Source: JAFECT01 sp035551675
GTDB lineage: Bacteria; Pseudomonadota; Alphaproteobacteria; Caulobacterales; Caulobacteraceae
Reading direction: 5' to 3'
DNA: 64,000 nt
NCBI GenBank assembly: GCA_035551675.1
Contig: DASZMV010000022.1
Location: 37,611 to 101,610, forward strand
Shown here: positions 21,992-30,143 of the stretch, piece after piece
Layout: the number at the start of each line of letters is the position of its first letter
How positions within the stretch are numbered: the first letter of the stretch is position 1
Made by a program: the position numbers and the translations under genes
Notes under the pieces: generated by a model
Seen by the model: the letters and a program-made list of their open reading frames with translations, nothing else
Told to the model about the DNA's origin: nothing
Database searches by the model: none

Positions 21992-23536
21992 ATGACATCC
22001 GCATCCATCGCCGCGCCGAAATCCGAACAGGTCGCCCGGGGCCCGATCACGGTCTCGATCATGCTCGCGACCCTGATGAACGCGCTGGACACCACCATCG
22101 CAAACGTCGCGCTGCCGCACATCCAGGGCAGCGTGTCGGCGTCCCAGGAGCAGATCACCTGGGTTTTGACGTCCTACATCGTCGCCGCGGCGATCATGAC
22201 GCCGATGACCGGTTGGCTGTCGGGGCGGATCGGACGCAAGCTTCTGTTCCTGATCTCGATCGTCGGATTCACCATCGCATCCATGCTGTGCGGCGCAGCG
22301 ACCAGCCTGTTCGAGATCGTGCTGTTCCGATTGCTGCAAGGCCTGTTCGGCGCCTCGCTGATCCCGCTGTCGCAGGCGGTGCTGCTCGACATCAACCCGG
22401 TGGAGAAGCACGGCCAGGCGATGGCGGTGTGGGGCATGGGGGTGATGCTCGGTCCGATCCTGGGCCCTGGCCTCGGCGGATGGCTGACCGACAATTTCAG
22501 CTGGCGCTGGGTGTTCTACATCAACCTGCCGGTGGGGATTTTGGCCTTCATGGGCGTGTGGTTGTTCATCAAGGAGAACAAACACGACAATCCCAAACCG
22601 TTCGACTTCTTCGGGTTCGGAACCCTGATCACCGCGGTCGCGGCCGCGCAGATGTTCTGCGACCGCGGGCCGAGCCAGGACTGGTTCTCGTCCAAGGAGG
22701 TCTGGACCGAGCTGATTGTCGCGGTCGTCGCCTTCTATCTGTTCCTGACCCACACGATCACGGCCAAGCATCCCTTCTTCGACCGCGCGCTGTCGAAGGA
22801 CCGTAACTTCGTGGTGGCGACGATCTTCGGTTTCGCGCTCGGCGTCCTGTTGTTCTCGACGCTCGCCCTGTTGCCGCCCATGCTGCAGAACCTGATGGGC
22901 TATCCGGTGATGACCTCGGGTCTGGTGACCATGCCGCGCGGCATCGGCACCTTGTTCTCTATGTTCGTCGTCGGTCGCGCCATGGGGCGAATCGATACCC
23001 GTATCATCCTGCTCACCGGCTTTTCGCTGAGCGCGGTGGCGCTCTGGCAGATGAGCAATTTCTCGCTCGAGATGGGGCCGGGGCCGGTGGTGATCTCGGG
23101 TCTGATCCAGGGCTTCGGGATCGGCCTGATCTTCGTGCCCCTGTCCGCGCTCGCGTTTGCGACGCTCAACCCCGCGCTCCGCGCCGAGGCGTCGTCGGTG
23201 TATAATCTGGTGCGAAATCTGGGTTCGTCGGTCGGCATCTCGATCATGGTGGCGGTGCAGACCTATCTCGCCAACGTTTCGCACTCCGACCAGGTCGCGC
23301 ACCTCGATCCCACCAACCCCACCACCGCGCAGGTGTTGCCGCCGGGCGGCGGCGGCGGAATGGGCGCCGCGATCGAAGGCCTCAACGCCGAGATCACGCG
23401 CCAGGCCACCATGGTCTCCTACGTCGATGTGTTCCGCATGATGGTGTTCATGACCCTCTGCGTCATTCCCATGCTTCTGCTGCTCAGAAAGCCCAAGTCC
23501 AGCAAGGTCGATCCCGCCCATGCCGTCGCCGATTAA
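21992..23536 (+). CDS. DHA2-family MFS drug transporter (EmrB-like)
   Basis: A 514-residue, 14-helix proton-driven efflux permease. Helix 1 contains MNALDTTIANVALPHIQG, the DHA2 motif D1; loop 2-3 has GRIGRKLL (motif A), and the region around residues 147-165 (MGVMLGPILGPGLGGWLTDN) is motif C of antiporters. Follows the EmrA-like gene by 11 bp, and its last 17 bp overlap the outer-membrane factor gene. Together they form an EmrAB-NodT tripartite system. Confidence 0.93.
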   Translation: MTSASIAAPKSEQVARGPITVSIMLATLMNALDTTIANVALPHIQGSVSASQEQITWVLTSYIVAAAIMTPMTGWLSGRIGRKLLFLISIVGFTIASMLCGAATSLFEIVLFRLLQGLFGASLIPLSQAVLLDINPVEKHGQAMAVWGMGVMLGPILGPGLGGWLTDNFSWRWVFYINLPVGILAFMGVWLFIKENKHDNPKPFDFFGFGTLITAVAAAQMFCDRGPSQDWFSSKEVWTELIVAVVAFYLFLTHTITAKHPFFDRALSKDRNFVVATIFGFALGVLLFSTLALLPPMLQNLMGYPVMTSGLVTMPRGIGTLFSMFVVGRAMGRIDTRIILLTGFSLSAVALWQMSNFSLEMGPGPVVISGLIQGFGIGLIFVPLSALAFATLNPALRAEASSVYNLVRNLGSSVGISIMVAVQTYLANVSHSDQVAHLDPTNPTTAQVLPPGGGGGMGAAIEGLNAEITRQATMVSYVDVFRMMVFMTLCVIPMLLLLRKPKSSKVDPAHAVAD

Positions 23537-24986
23537 ACGCTCCCGTCCCTGGCTCGCCGCGCTCCTCGCCGCGAGCGCGCTGACCGCCTGCGCCGAGGTC
23601 GGTCCCAACTTCACGCGGCCGCAAACGCCGAACGTGTCGGGCTACGCCATGAAGGGCGACGTCGCCTCGGCCCGCATCGTCGACGCCGCGGGCGCGGAGC
23701 AGCAAGGCGCGTGGTGGAAGGCGTTCAACTCGCCCGAACTGGACGCCACTATTCGTCTGGCGCTGGATAACAACAAGACGCTGAGCGAGGCGGACGCGAC
23801 GCTGCGCCAGCTGAAGGCCAGCGAAGCCGCCGTGCGCGGCACGCTCGGACCCCAGGCCGACGCCAACGCCGGCTTGCAGCGCGAGCGCATCAACGTCGCC
23901 GCCTTCGGCTTCACCGGCTTTCCCAATCCGACGATCACGCTCTATTCCATCGGCGGCGCGGTCAGCTACGACCTCGACCTGTTCGGCGGCGGCAAGCGCT
24001 CGCTGGAAGGTGCCCGGGCGCGCGCCGAGGCCCAGGCCAATCGCGCCGACGCGGCCTATCTGACCATCAGCGGCAATGTCGCGCTCGAAGCCATGCAGGT
24101 CGCGGGCGTGCGCGCCCAGATCGCGGCCGTGCAATCGATGGTCGACGACGACCAGAAGAACCTGGAGCTGGTGCGCAAGGCCGCCCAGCTCGGCGGCGAA
24201 GCCAATATGGCAAGCACGACGGCCCAGACTCAGGTCGATCAGGACCTCGCCCTGTTGCCGCCGCTGCAACAGCAGTTGGCGCAGCATCGTCACGCCCTGG
24301 CGCTGCTCGTCGGCAAGGCGCCGGCCGACTATACGCCGCCGGATTTCGACTTCGGCAAGATCGCGCTTCCCGGCGCCATTCCGGTCGAGGTGCCGTCGGA
24401 ACTGATCCGGCGCCGACCCGACATTCTCGCCGCCGAGGCGGACCTGCACGCGGCGACCGCGCAGATCGGGGTCGAGACGGCGAAGCTCTATCCCGACATC
24501 AAGCTGAATGCGGCGCTGACCCAGTCGTCGCTGACCCCGGGCAAGCTGTTCAGCTATGACTCCAGCGGCTGGAATTTCGGGCCGAGCCTGTCATTGCCGA
24601 TCTTCCACGGCGGCACGCTGAAGGCCAACCGCAACGCCGCCGCCGCGGCGGCCCAGGCCGCCAACGCGCGCTACCAGGAGACGGTGCTGAACGCCTTCGT
24701 GCAGGTGGCCGACGTGCTGCAGGCGCTGGCCCACGACGACGACGAGGTGCGGGCCGAAGCCAAGGCGATGGGAACCTCGGAAACCAACGTCAACGACGAA
24801 CGCCTCGCCTATCGCGAAGGCGCAGGAACGATCCTGCGGGTGCTCGACGCACAACGCCAGTTCCACATCGCGCGCCGCAACTACGCGGCCGCCGTGGCGC
24901 AGCGGTATTCGGACGTGGTGCGCCTGTACGTGGCGATCGCGGCCGACTGGCACGAGGCGGAAAGCCCGCAGCCGACGGCGTCGTAA
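23520..24986 (+). CDS. NodT-family outer-membrane efflux lipoprotein
   Basis: A 488-residue TolC-like channel with a signal peptide ending in the lipobox LTAC, then AEVGPNFTRPQTP, the usual NodT start. Two outer-membrane-efflux repeats follow, with ADATLRQLKASEAAVRGTLG, VSYDLDLFGGGKRSLEGARA and PSELIRRRPDILAAEADLHA as family landmarks. The start overlaps the transporter gene end by 17 bp in another frame, implying coupling. Confidence 0.93.
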   Translation: MPSPIKRSRPWLAALLAASALTACAEVGPNFTRPQTPNVSGYAMKGDVASARIVDAAGAEQQGAWWKAFNSPELDATIRLALDNNKTLSEADATLRQLKASEAAVRGTLGPQADANAGLQRERINVAAFGFTGFPNPTITLYSIGGAVSYDLDLFGGGKRSLEGARARAEAQANRADAAYLTISGNVALEAMQVAGVRAQIAAVQSMVDDDQKNLELVRKAAQLGGEANMASTTAQTQVDQDLALLPPLQQQLAQHRHALALLVGKAPADYTPPDFDFGKIALPGAIPVEVPSELIRRRPDILAAEADLHAATAQIGVETAKLYPDIKLNAALTQSSLTPGKLFSYDSSGWNFGPSLSLPIFHGGTLKANRNAAAAAAQAANARYQETVLNAFVQVADVLQALAHDDDEVRAEAKAMGTSETNVNDERLAYREGAGTILRVLDAQRQFHIARRNYAAAVAQRYSDVVRLYVAIAADWHEAESPQPTAS

Positions 24987-25030
24987 GCCGGTTGACCTCT
25001 GCGATGCGCGATCGGTCGCGCTATTGAAAT

Positions 25031-25161
25031 CACGAAGGACACGAAGAAGAAAAGGGATTGCGGCTTCGCCGCGAACGCCGTAGGCGCCATACCGGACGGG
25101 CGGCAACGCGCCCGCAGCAATTACATTCTTTGTGATCTTCGTGTTCTTTGTGTCCTTCGTG
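25031..25161. repeat. Intergenic inverted repeat related in design to 13195-13315
   Basis: A left arm near 25031-25054 (CACGAAGGACACGAAGAA) and a right arm 25137-25161 (ending TTCTTTGTGTCCTTCGTG) are imperfect reverse complements. Each is built of short CACGAAG-type near-repeats, and the spacer contains GCGGCTTCGCCGC. It lies between two convergent genes. The sequence differs from the 13195 element but the architecture is the same. Confidence 0.65.
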
Positions 25162-25205
25162 TTCCCCTAAACCAGCGCTGAACACATCCCCGCCGTGCGG
25201 CGCCG

Positions 25206-26012
25206 CTAGCGGTTCTTGAACTCCGGCTTGCGCTTGTCGATGTGGGCGCCGACGCCTTCCAGGTGGTCTTCGGTCAGGTGCGACAGTGCCTGGGCGGAGG
25301 CCGACATTTCGAGCACCGCCTCGTAGGAAGCTTCGCGGCCCTGGCGCAGCAGCGCCTTGGCGAGTTTCAGTGCGTGCGGCGCCTGGCCCGCGATGCGGTC
25401 GGCGAGCGACAGCGTCTCTTCCATCAGAACGTCGTGCGGCACCACGCGGTTGACCAGGCCCCAGCGCTCGGCGGTCTCCGGGTCGATCAGCTCGCCGGTG
25501 AACAGCATCTCGGCCGCGCGCGCATAGCCGATGGTCCGTGGCAGCAGCCACGCGCCGCCGTCGCCCGGAATGATCCCGAGCTTGAGGAACGGCACGCCGA
25601 ACCTGGCCCGGTCGGACGCGATGCGCAGATCCGCGAGCCCCGCGAGGTCGCAGCCCAGCCCCACCGCCGGCCCGTTCACCGCCGCGATCAGGGGCGCCTC
25701 CAGCTCGTAGACCGAGCGGACGATGCGGTGGACCACGCGGCGATAGCGTTCGCGGATGGCGACGCCGGAGCCTTCGAACAGAGCGTCCTGCGCCAGCATG
25801 GCCTTTACGTCGCCGCCCGCCGAGAAGGCCCGGCCCGCGCCGGTCATCACCACGCAGCGCACCTCGGGATCGGTGTTCAGCGCCTCGCAGGTCGCGCGGA
25901 ACGCCTCGCCGTCCTCGAGTTCGGGCAGGGCGTTCAGCTTGTCGGGCCGGTTCAGGGTGAGGACGGCGACGTGGCCGCGCCGTTCGACGGTCAGGAAATT
26001 GGTCTGGGCGTT
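25206..26012 (-). CDS. Enoyl-CoA hydratase/isomerase-family protein
   Basis: Starting at the ATG at 26012 (MNAQTNFLTVERRGHVAVLT) gives 268 residues of the crotonase fold. Oxyanion-hole segments are visible (AFSAGGDVKAM and AVNGPAVGLGCDLAGLADLR). The two usual catalytic glutamates are not obvious: the first position reads Asp (GCDLAG), and the second lies in VPFLKLGIIPGDGG, where the common PE is PF. Hydratase activity is therefore uncertain, and an isomerase, thioesterase-like or other crotonase reaction is possible. Single gene. Confidence 0.8.
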   Translation of the reverse strand, partial: NAQTNFLTVERRGHVAVLTLNRPDKLNALPELEDGEAFRATCEALNTDPEVRCVVMTGAGRAFSAGGDVKAMLAQDALFEGSGVAIRERYRRVVHRIVRSVYELEAPLIAAVNGPAVGLGCDLAGLADLRIASDRARFGVPFLKLGIIPGDGGAWLLPRTIGYARAAEMLFTGELIDPETAERWGLVNRVVPHDVLMEETLSLADRIAGQAPHALKLAKALLRQGREASYEAVLEMSASAQALSHLTEDHLEGVGAHIDKRKPEFKNR

Positions 26013-26032
26013 CATGGGCCCTGAAAACACGA

Positions 26033-26060
26033 AGCCCCGGCCTTTGCAAAGGCCGGGGCT
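26033..26060 (-). terminator. Perfect 28-bp palindrome, likely terminator
   Basis: AGCCCCGGCCTTTG and its exact reverse complement form a hairpin. On the minus strand it is followed by TCGTGTTTTC. It stands 39 bp after the stop of the 49-residue gene and 20 bp before the enoyl-CoA hydratase start, separating the two units. Confidence 0.65.
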
Positions 26061-26099
26061 CGTTCGCCGCCTCTGAAGAGGCGAAAGCTCAGGGGAAGA

Positions 26100-26249
26100 T
26101 CAACGGCCCTTGCGCGGCGCAGGCACGTAGTCTTCGGGGCGGCTTTCAACCCGGCCGCGGCCGGGAACACGGGGGTTGCCGAACATTCCGCCAATCAAGG
26201 CGAAAGAGGTCATGGCGTGTTGAAGCCTTTTTTCGTCGTTCTTATTCAT
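26100..26249 (-). CDS. Small basic protein (49 residues)
   Basis: The ATG at 26249 is preceded by AAGGAG with an 8-base gap, strong support for translation. The product starts MNKNDEKRLQHAMTSFALIG and ends in a basic tail with RPEDYVPAPRKGR. No signal peptide; one short hydrophobic stretch (FALIGGMFG). The family is not recognised. A palindromic terminator follows. Confidence 0.6.
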   Translation of the reverse strand: MNKNDEKRLQHAMTSFALIGGMFGNPRVPGRGRVESRPEDYVPAPRKGR

Positions 26250-26664
26250 GGCAGCGTCTCCTTGACCAGCCGGTGAGCCAGAAAGAGACACGTCGCGGCT
26301 CCCAGGGACTCTCACCCTCCCAGTCGTCAGCGCGTCGAGGACTAATGTCGCACGTCTGTCACAAAGCGCAAGAACTAATCCGGGTTCGGAGCGAAAAAAA
26401 TTTAGCGCCAGAATGCCTCAACCATCTTTTCTTTCATCAAATCATATAGATGATGGTATTCCTAGTGGCGCGATCTGGGTACAGAAATGGCTGATTTCTT
26501 AACATCGAGCCCGATTTCGAGCCGCAAGCGTGGCTGGAAGGGCGTCCGGTGAACCGGAAGAACTCGCTGAGATGATCGCGGTGGAGGGTCTGTCACGGCC
26601 CTCTAATTCCTTGAACCCGATCGCCGAAGGGCCGCTTTCCCGGCGGCCCGCCAGACGAATACGA
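26250..26664. other. Intergenic stretch without a supported gene
   Basis: About 415 bp. The first part should hold the promoter of the 49-residue gene. Around 26390-26470 the sequence is A/T-rich (AAAAAAATTTAGCG, then CATCAAATCATATAGATGATGG). Near 26629-26649 GGGCCGC and GCGGCCC form a hairpin that could terminate the tiny gene at 26665-26739. A plus-strand frame at 26530-26760 has unlikely composition and was not called. Confidence 0.4.
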
Positions 26665-26739
26665 TCAGATCACGCCGCTGGAGACGACGGCGAGACAGGC
26701 GGCCAGGAAGAACGTGGTGAGGGCGACGAAGGTATGCAT
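26665..26739 (-). CDS. Tiny single-pass membrane protein (24 residues)
   Basis: The ATG at 26739 has AGAGGA 9 bases upstream and opens a 24-codon frame ending in TGA at 26667-26665. The product is almost entirely hydrophobic after MHT (FVALTTFFLAACLAVVSSG), consistent with a single transmembrane helix. A hairpin follows downstream, and an A/T-rich promoter-like region lies upstream. This is the form of many bacterial small membrane proteins, but length alone leaves doubt. Confidence 0.5.
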   Translation of the reverse strand: MHTFVALTTFFLAACLAVVSSGVI

Positions 26740-26883
26740 GTGACCAAGTCCTCTGTATGAGTTGTCGATGGCCGGTTACATGCTTTATTCGGCGGTCTGT
26801 ATCAAATTAAGAATAGGTCATAGACGTCTATTACTTGAACGTAATCTTGTGACTTTCTTGTAACCTTGTGATAATCGAGCGCC
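26740..26883. promoter_or_regulatory. A/T-rich divergent control region
   Basis: 144 bp between the tiny membrane gene and the DUF1289 gene, clearly richer in A/T than the surroundings. It contains a perfect 12-bp palindrome ATAGACGTCTAT at 26820-26831 and three CTTGT(G/A)A heptamers starting at 26846, 26857 and 26865. These are candidate operator or activator sites. Confidence 0.5.
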
Positions 26884-27090
26884 ATGGCCGATCCCGCCCC
26901 CATAATCGCCTCGCCCTGTATCCGTATCTGTATCGTCGACGGCGCGAGCGGCCTCTGCGTCGGGTGCCTGAGGACGCTGCCGGAGATCGCCGGCTGGGGA
27001 TCCTTCACGAACGCCGAGCGGGCCGAGATCATGGACGCCCTGCCCGCTCGCCGGGACCGCGTGGCCCCAGACCGCCTTGGGCCGCCCTGA
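26884..27090 (+). CDS. DUF1289 protein (small Cys-motif protein)
   Basis: A 68-residue protein with the DUF1289 signature: SPCIRICIVDGASGLCVGC, then RTLPEIAGWGSFTNAERAEI. The four conserved cysteines (CxxxC and CxxC) suggest a small metal or Fe-S site. Function unknown. First gene of a possible unit with the retropepsin-like gene 86 bp downstream. Confidence 0.88.
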   Translation: MADPAPIIASPCIRICIVDGASGLCVGCLRTLPEIAGWGSFTNAERAEIMDALPARRDRVAPDRLGPP

Positions 27091-27176
27091 GCCCGTTCAC
27101 CGGATGCAAACCACATCGTTCTAGGGTCCGACGGACGCCGAGAACGGCGCGGCGGGGCGGAGCCCAGTAGAAGCGC

Positions 27177-27710
27177 ATGTTGAAACATATCGCCATTCTG
27201 ACCGCCGCCGTCCTGTGCGCGGTGGGCGCCGCCAAGGGCGTCGTGATGGTCAACGCCCAATACGGCCAGGAACGCGCCGCTGCGCAGGCTGCCGCCGCGT
27301 CTGCCCCCGCAAGCGAAGCCGCCGCCGTGGTTGAACACCACGCGTCCACCGCCGAAGTCGCCAAGGCCGCGGATGGCCACTACTGGGCCGAGGCCGAGGT
27401 GAACGGGCGCGAGGTGCGGTTCCTGGTCGACACCGGCGCCACCGAGGTGGCCCTGACCGGCGACGACGCCCGCCGGCTGGGCATCGACCTGTCGTCGCTC
27501 ACCTTCGATCGCAACGTCACCACCGCGTCGGGGCCGACGAAGGCCGCCGCGGTCGATCTCGACTATGTGTCGGTGGCCGGCGCGCGGGAGGATCATGTCT
27601 CAGCGCTCGTGCTCGAGAGCGGGCTGTCGACGTCGCTCTTGGGGATGACCTATCTCGGCCGGCTGTCGAAATTCGAAGCCTCGCGCGACGCGCTTATCCT
27701 GCGGCCCTGA
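27177..27710 (+). CDS. Retropepsin-like aspartic protease (TIGR02281 type)
   Basis: A 177-residue protein with an N-terminal hydrophobic anchor (HIAILTAAVLCAVGAAKGVV), an Ala-rich linker and a single retroviral-type protease domain. The active-site motif is FLVDTGATEVAL with D85, and the second signature is TSLLGMTYLGRL. One domain would have to dimerise to be active. Membrane-anchored or periplasmic. Its last 17 bp overlap the convergent dusA gene. Confidence 0.88.
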   Translation: MLKHIAILTAAVLCAVGAAKGVVMVNAQYGQERAAAQAAAASAPASEAAAVVEHHASTAEVAKAADGHYWAEAEVNGREVRFLVDTGATEVALTGDDARRLGIDLSSLTFDRNVTTASGPTKAAAVDLDYVSVAGAREDHVSALVLESGLSTSLLGMTYLGRLSKFEASRDALILRP

Positions 27711-28749
27711 CCAAGCCCGTGCGCGCCTCGCGCGCCCCGAGCGCCTCATGCACCGCCGCCAGCGCGCGGTCGACCACCTCGATCCCCGACGTACGATCCA
27801 CCGTCTCGACGGTGAGGATGCGCCGCCAGGCGCGCGCGCCGGGAAATCCGTGCATCAGGCCCAGCATGTGCCGCGTCATCGCGTGCATCGGCACGCCCTC
27901 GCCCAAACGTGCGGCGAGATAGGGCCGATAAGCCTCCACCGCCTCGAAAGGATCCACACTCGGCGCCGCGGCGTCGAAGAAGCGGCGGTCGGCGTCGCCG
28001 AGGATCGCCGGCTCGTGATAGGCCGCGCGACCCAGCATGGCGCCGTCCACATGCGCCAGATGCTGTTCCGCCGCGTCGAGCGAGGGGATGCCGCCGTTGA
28101 TAGACACGGTGAGCGTGGGCCGCTCGCGCTTCAGCCGATAGACCAGTGCATAGTCGAGCGGCGGGACGTCGCGGTTCTCCTTAGGGCTCAGGCCGTTGAG
28201 CCAGGCCTTGCGTGCATGCACGACGAACATCGTCACGCCCACCGCCGCGCAGCGGTCGACGAGATCGAACAGCGCGACCTCCGGCTCCTGATCGTCGACG
28301 CCGATGCGGCACTTCACCGTGATCGGAATGCGCACCGCCGACAGCATGGCGTGCACGCCTTGCGCCACCAGCACAGGCTCGCGCATCAGGCACGCGCCGA
28401 ACCGCCCCGACTGCACGCGGTCGGAGGGACAGCCGACGTTGAGGTTGATCTCGTCATAGCCCAGCCCCTCCCCGATCCGCGCCGCCTCGGCGAGATCGAG
28501 GGGCTCCGAGCCGCCGAGCTGCAGCGCCACCGGATGCTCGACCGAATCGAACCCGAGCAGCCGCGCCCGGTCGCCGTGGATCACCGCCCCGGTGGTCACC
28601 ATCTCGGTATAGAGCCGCGTGCGGCGCGTCAGCGTGCGGTGGAACGCCCGGCAATGCCGGTCGGTCCAGTCCATCATGGGCGCGACGGAGAGGCGGTGGG
28701 ACAAGTTGAACCTCGAAGAAGGACGCCGATGGTGCGTCCGTAAGGGCAT
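27694..28749 (-). CDS. dusA: tRNA-dihydrouridine synthase A
   Basis: FMN enzyme reducing uridine to dihydrouridine in the tRNA D-loop (positions 20/20a for DusA). Family motifs are SVAPMMDWTDRHCR at the start of the barrel, YTEMVTTGAV, LQLGGSEP, NLNVGCPSDRVQSGRFGACL with the catalytic Cys, VKCRIGVDD and HARKAWLNGLSPKENR. Started at the ATG at 28749 (351 residues); an in-frame ATG at 28803 adds 18 residues of no clear value. Its 3' end overlaps the retropepsin-like gene. Confidence 0.93.
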   Translation of the reverse strand: MPLRTHHRRPSSRFNLSHRLSVAPMMDWTDRHCRAFHRTLTRRTRLYTEMVTTGAVIHGDRARLLGFDSVEHPVALQLGGSEPLDLAEAARIGEGLGYDEINLNVGCPSDRVQSGRFGACLMREPVLVAQGVHAMLSAVRIPITVKCRIGVDDQEPEVALFDLVDRCAAVGVTMFVVHARKAWLNGLSPKENRDVPPLDYALVYRLKRERPTLTVSINGGIPSLDAAEQHLAHVDGAMLGRAAYHEPAILGDADRRFFDAAAPSVDPFEAVEAYRPYLAARLGEGVPMHAMTRHMLGLMHGFPGARAWRRILTVETVDRTSGIEVVDRALAAVHEALGAREARTGLVRAAG

Positions 28750-28863
28750 AAGGGTCGCAAATACTAGAGAAAAGCCGCCGCCTGATCCACCGGCCCGGTT
28801 CAATTCGCCTGCGGAGGGTGAAGGAGCCGAGGAACCGGGAGCACGTACCGCTGGTTAGCGAAG

Positions 28864-30036
28864 ATGGCGAAGGCGTCTGCCGAGGCTGGTGCGGCAAGTG
28901 GCGAGCTGGAGTGTCTGCGCGTCTACAGCCAGATTGTCGCGGACCTCAGTCGTCTCGCCGCCACCGACCCTGATTTGACGGAGTTCCTGCGCCAGGTCGT
29001 TCATCAGGTTGCGCGCGCAGTTGACATCGACCGCATCAAAATCCTTCGCTACCGGCCCGACCACGGCGATCTGCTTGTCGAGTCCGGTGTCGGCTGGAAA
29101 GAAGGGGTTGTCGGAAAAGCCACGCTGTCGGTCGGCCTGACCTCTCCCCCGGGTCGCTCGATCCAGATCGGCAAGGTTATCGCCATCGAGAATCTACCGG
29201 CGAGCACTGAGTACAGGCGCTCAGGTCTGCTGGCGGACCACGATATCGTGTCGTTGATCAATGCGCCGGTGACAGCGGAAGGCCATTGCTGGGGGGTTCT
29301 TGAAGCGGATAGCCGTGAGCCGCGCCGCTTCTCATTGGACACCGAGCGGTTCATGGAGACCGTCGCGAACCTCGTCGGTGCAATGGTTCAGCGAAAGGAG
29401 TTCGAGGGCCGCGTGGTCGAGGCCCATGCTGAAGCCGCTCGCGAGCTGGCGCGCCGAGAGGTGCTGCTGCGCGAGATGCAGCATCGCGTCAAAAACAACT
29501 TCCAGCTCATCGTTTCGCTGTTGTTGCTGCAGAGCAACCGCGCCGAACAAGACGGGGAGAAGAAGGCGCTGCAATCCGTCGCCGACCGCATCACGGCCAT
29601 CGCACTCGCCCACGACCAACTCGATCCACGCCAGGGCCTGCGGACGGTCGATGTTTCAACCTATCTCGGCGCGATCTGCCGCGAGATGGCGGACCTGTCT
29701 GACGACGTGGCCATCGAGGCGGATCTCGAGCCGGCCGTCATGACGATCGACACTGCGGTTCCCTTGGGGCTGATCACCAATGAGCTGATCACCAACGCGC
29801 TCAAGCACGCGTTCGACGGGCCAGGAAACATCCGGGTCGAGTTCCGCGCGGGCGCTGGCATCCGCGAGAGCACGTTGGCCGTCATCGACGACGGTAAAGG
29901 CATGGGGCCGGAGAGGCCTGGATCGTTCGGGACAAGCCTAATCGAGGCCCTTGCGGCTCAGGTCCGAGGGCGTGTGGACCTGGAGCGGCCCGGGCGGGGC
30001 ACGGCTGTGCGGCTCTTTTTCCCCCCAAGCGACTGA
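28864..30036 (+). CDS. GAF-domain histidine kinase, HisKA_2 type
   Basis: A 390-residue soluble kinase with no membrane segment. A GAF sensory domain occupies about residues 15-180 (VHQVARAVDIDRIKILRYRP and GHCWGVLEADSREPRRFS). A short linker leads to the HisKA_2 phosphoacceptor LREMQHRVKNNFQLIVSLLL with H207, and the ATPase domain follows (ITNELITNALKHAF, then VIDDGKGMG). Such kinases often feed general stress response or light/redox signalling in alphaproteobacteria. No response regulator is adjacent, so it is an orphan. Confidence 0.9.
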   Translation: MAKASAEAGAASGELECLRVYSQIVADLSRLAATDPDLTEFLRQVVHQVARAVDIDRIKILRYRPDHGDLLVESGVGWKEGVVGKATLSVGLTSPPGRSIQIGKVIAIENLPASTEYRRSGLLADHDIVSLINAPVTAEGHCWGVLEADSREPRRFSLDTERFMETVANLVGAMVQRKEFEGRVVEAHAEAARELARREVLLREMQHRVKNNFQLIVSLLLLQSNRAEQDGEKKALQSVADRITAIALAHDQLDPRQGLRTVDVSTYLGAICREMADLSDDVAIEADLEPAVMTIDTAVPLGLITNELITNALKHAFDGPGNIRVEFRAGAGIRESTLAVIDDGKGMGPERPGSFGTSLIEALAAQVRGRVDLERPGRGTAVRLFFPPSD

Positions 30037-30143
30037 AGCTCGGCACTCTCACGGCGAGCGTGGGCTACTCCTCGATATACGTGACTGCTCTTAGGCGTCA
30101 GCAGGTTGAGCGTTACGTCGTGGGCCGCCTTGCTTTGCAGACC

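Noticed and set aside
26530..26760. 76-codon plus-strand frame in the intergenic region
   Set aside because: Arg/Gly/Glu-rich composition, no ribosome binding site, and antisense to the better supported 24-residue membrane gene.
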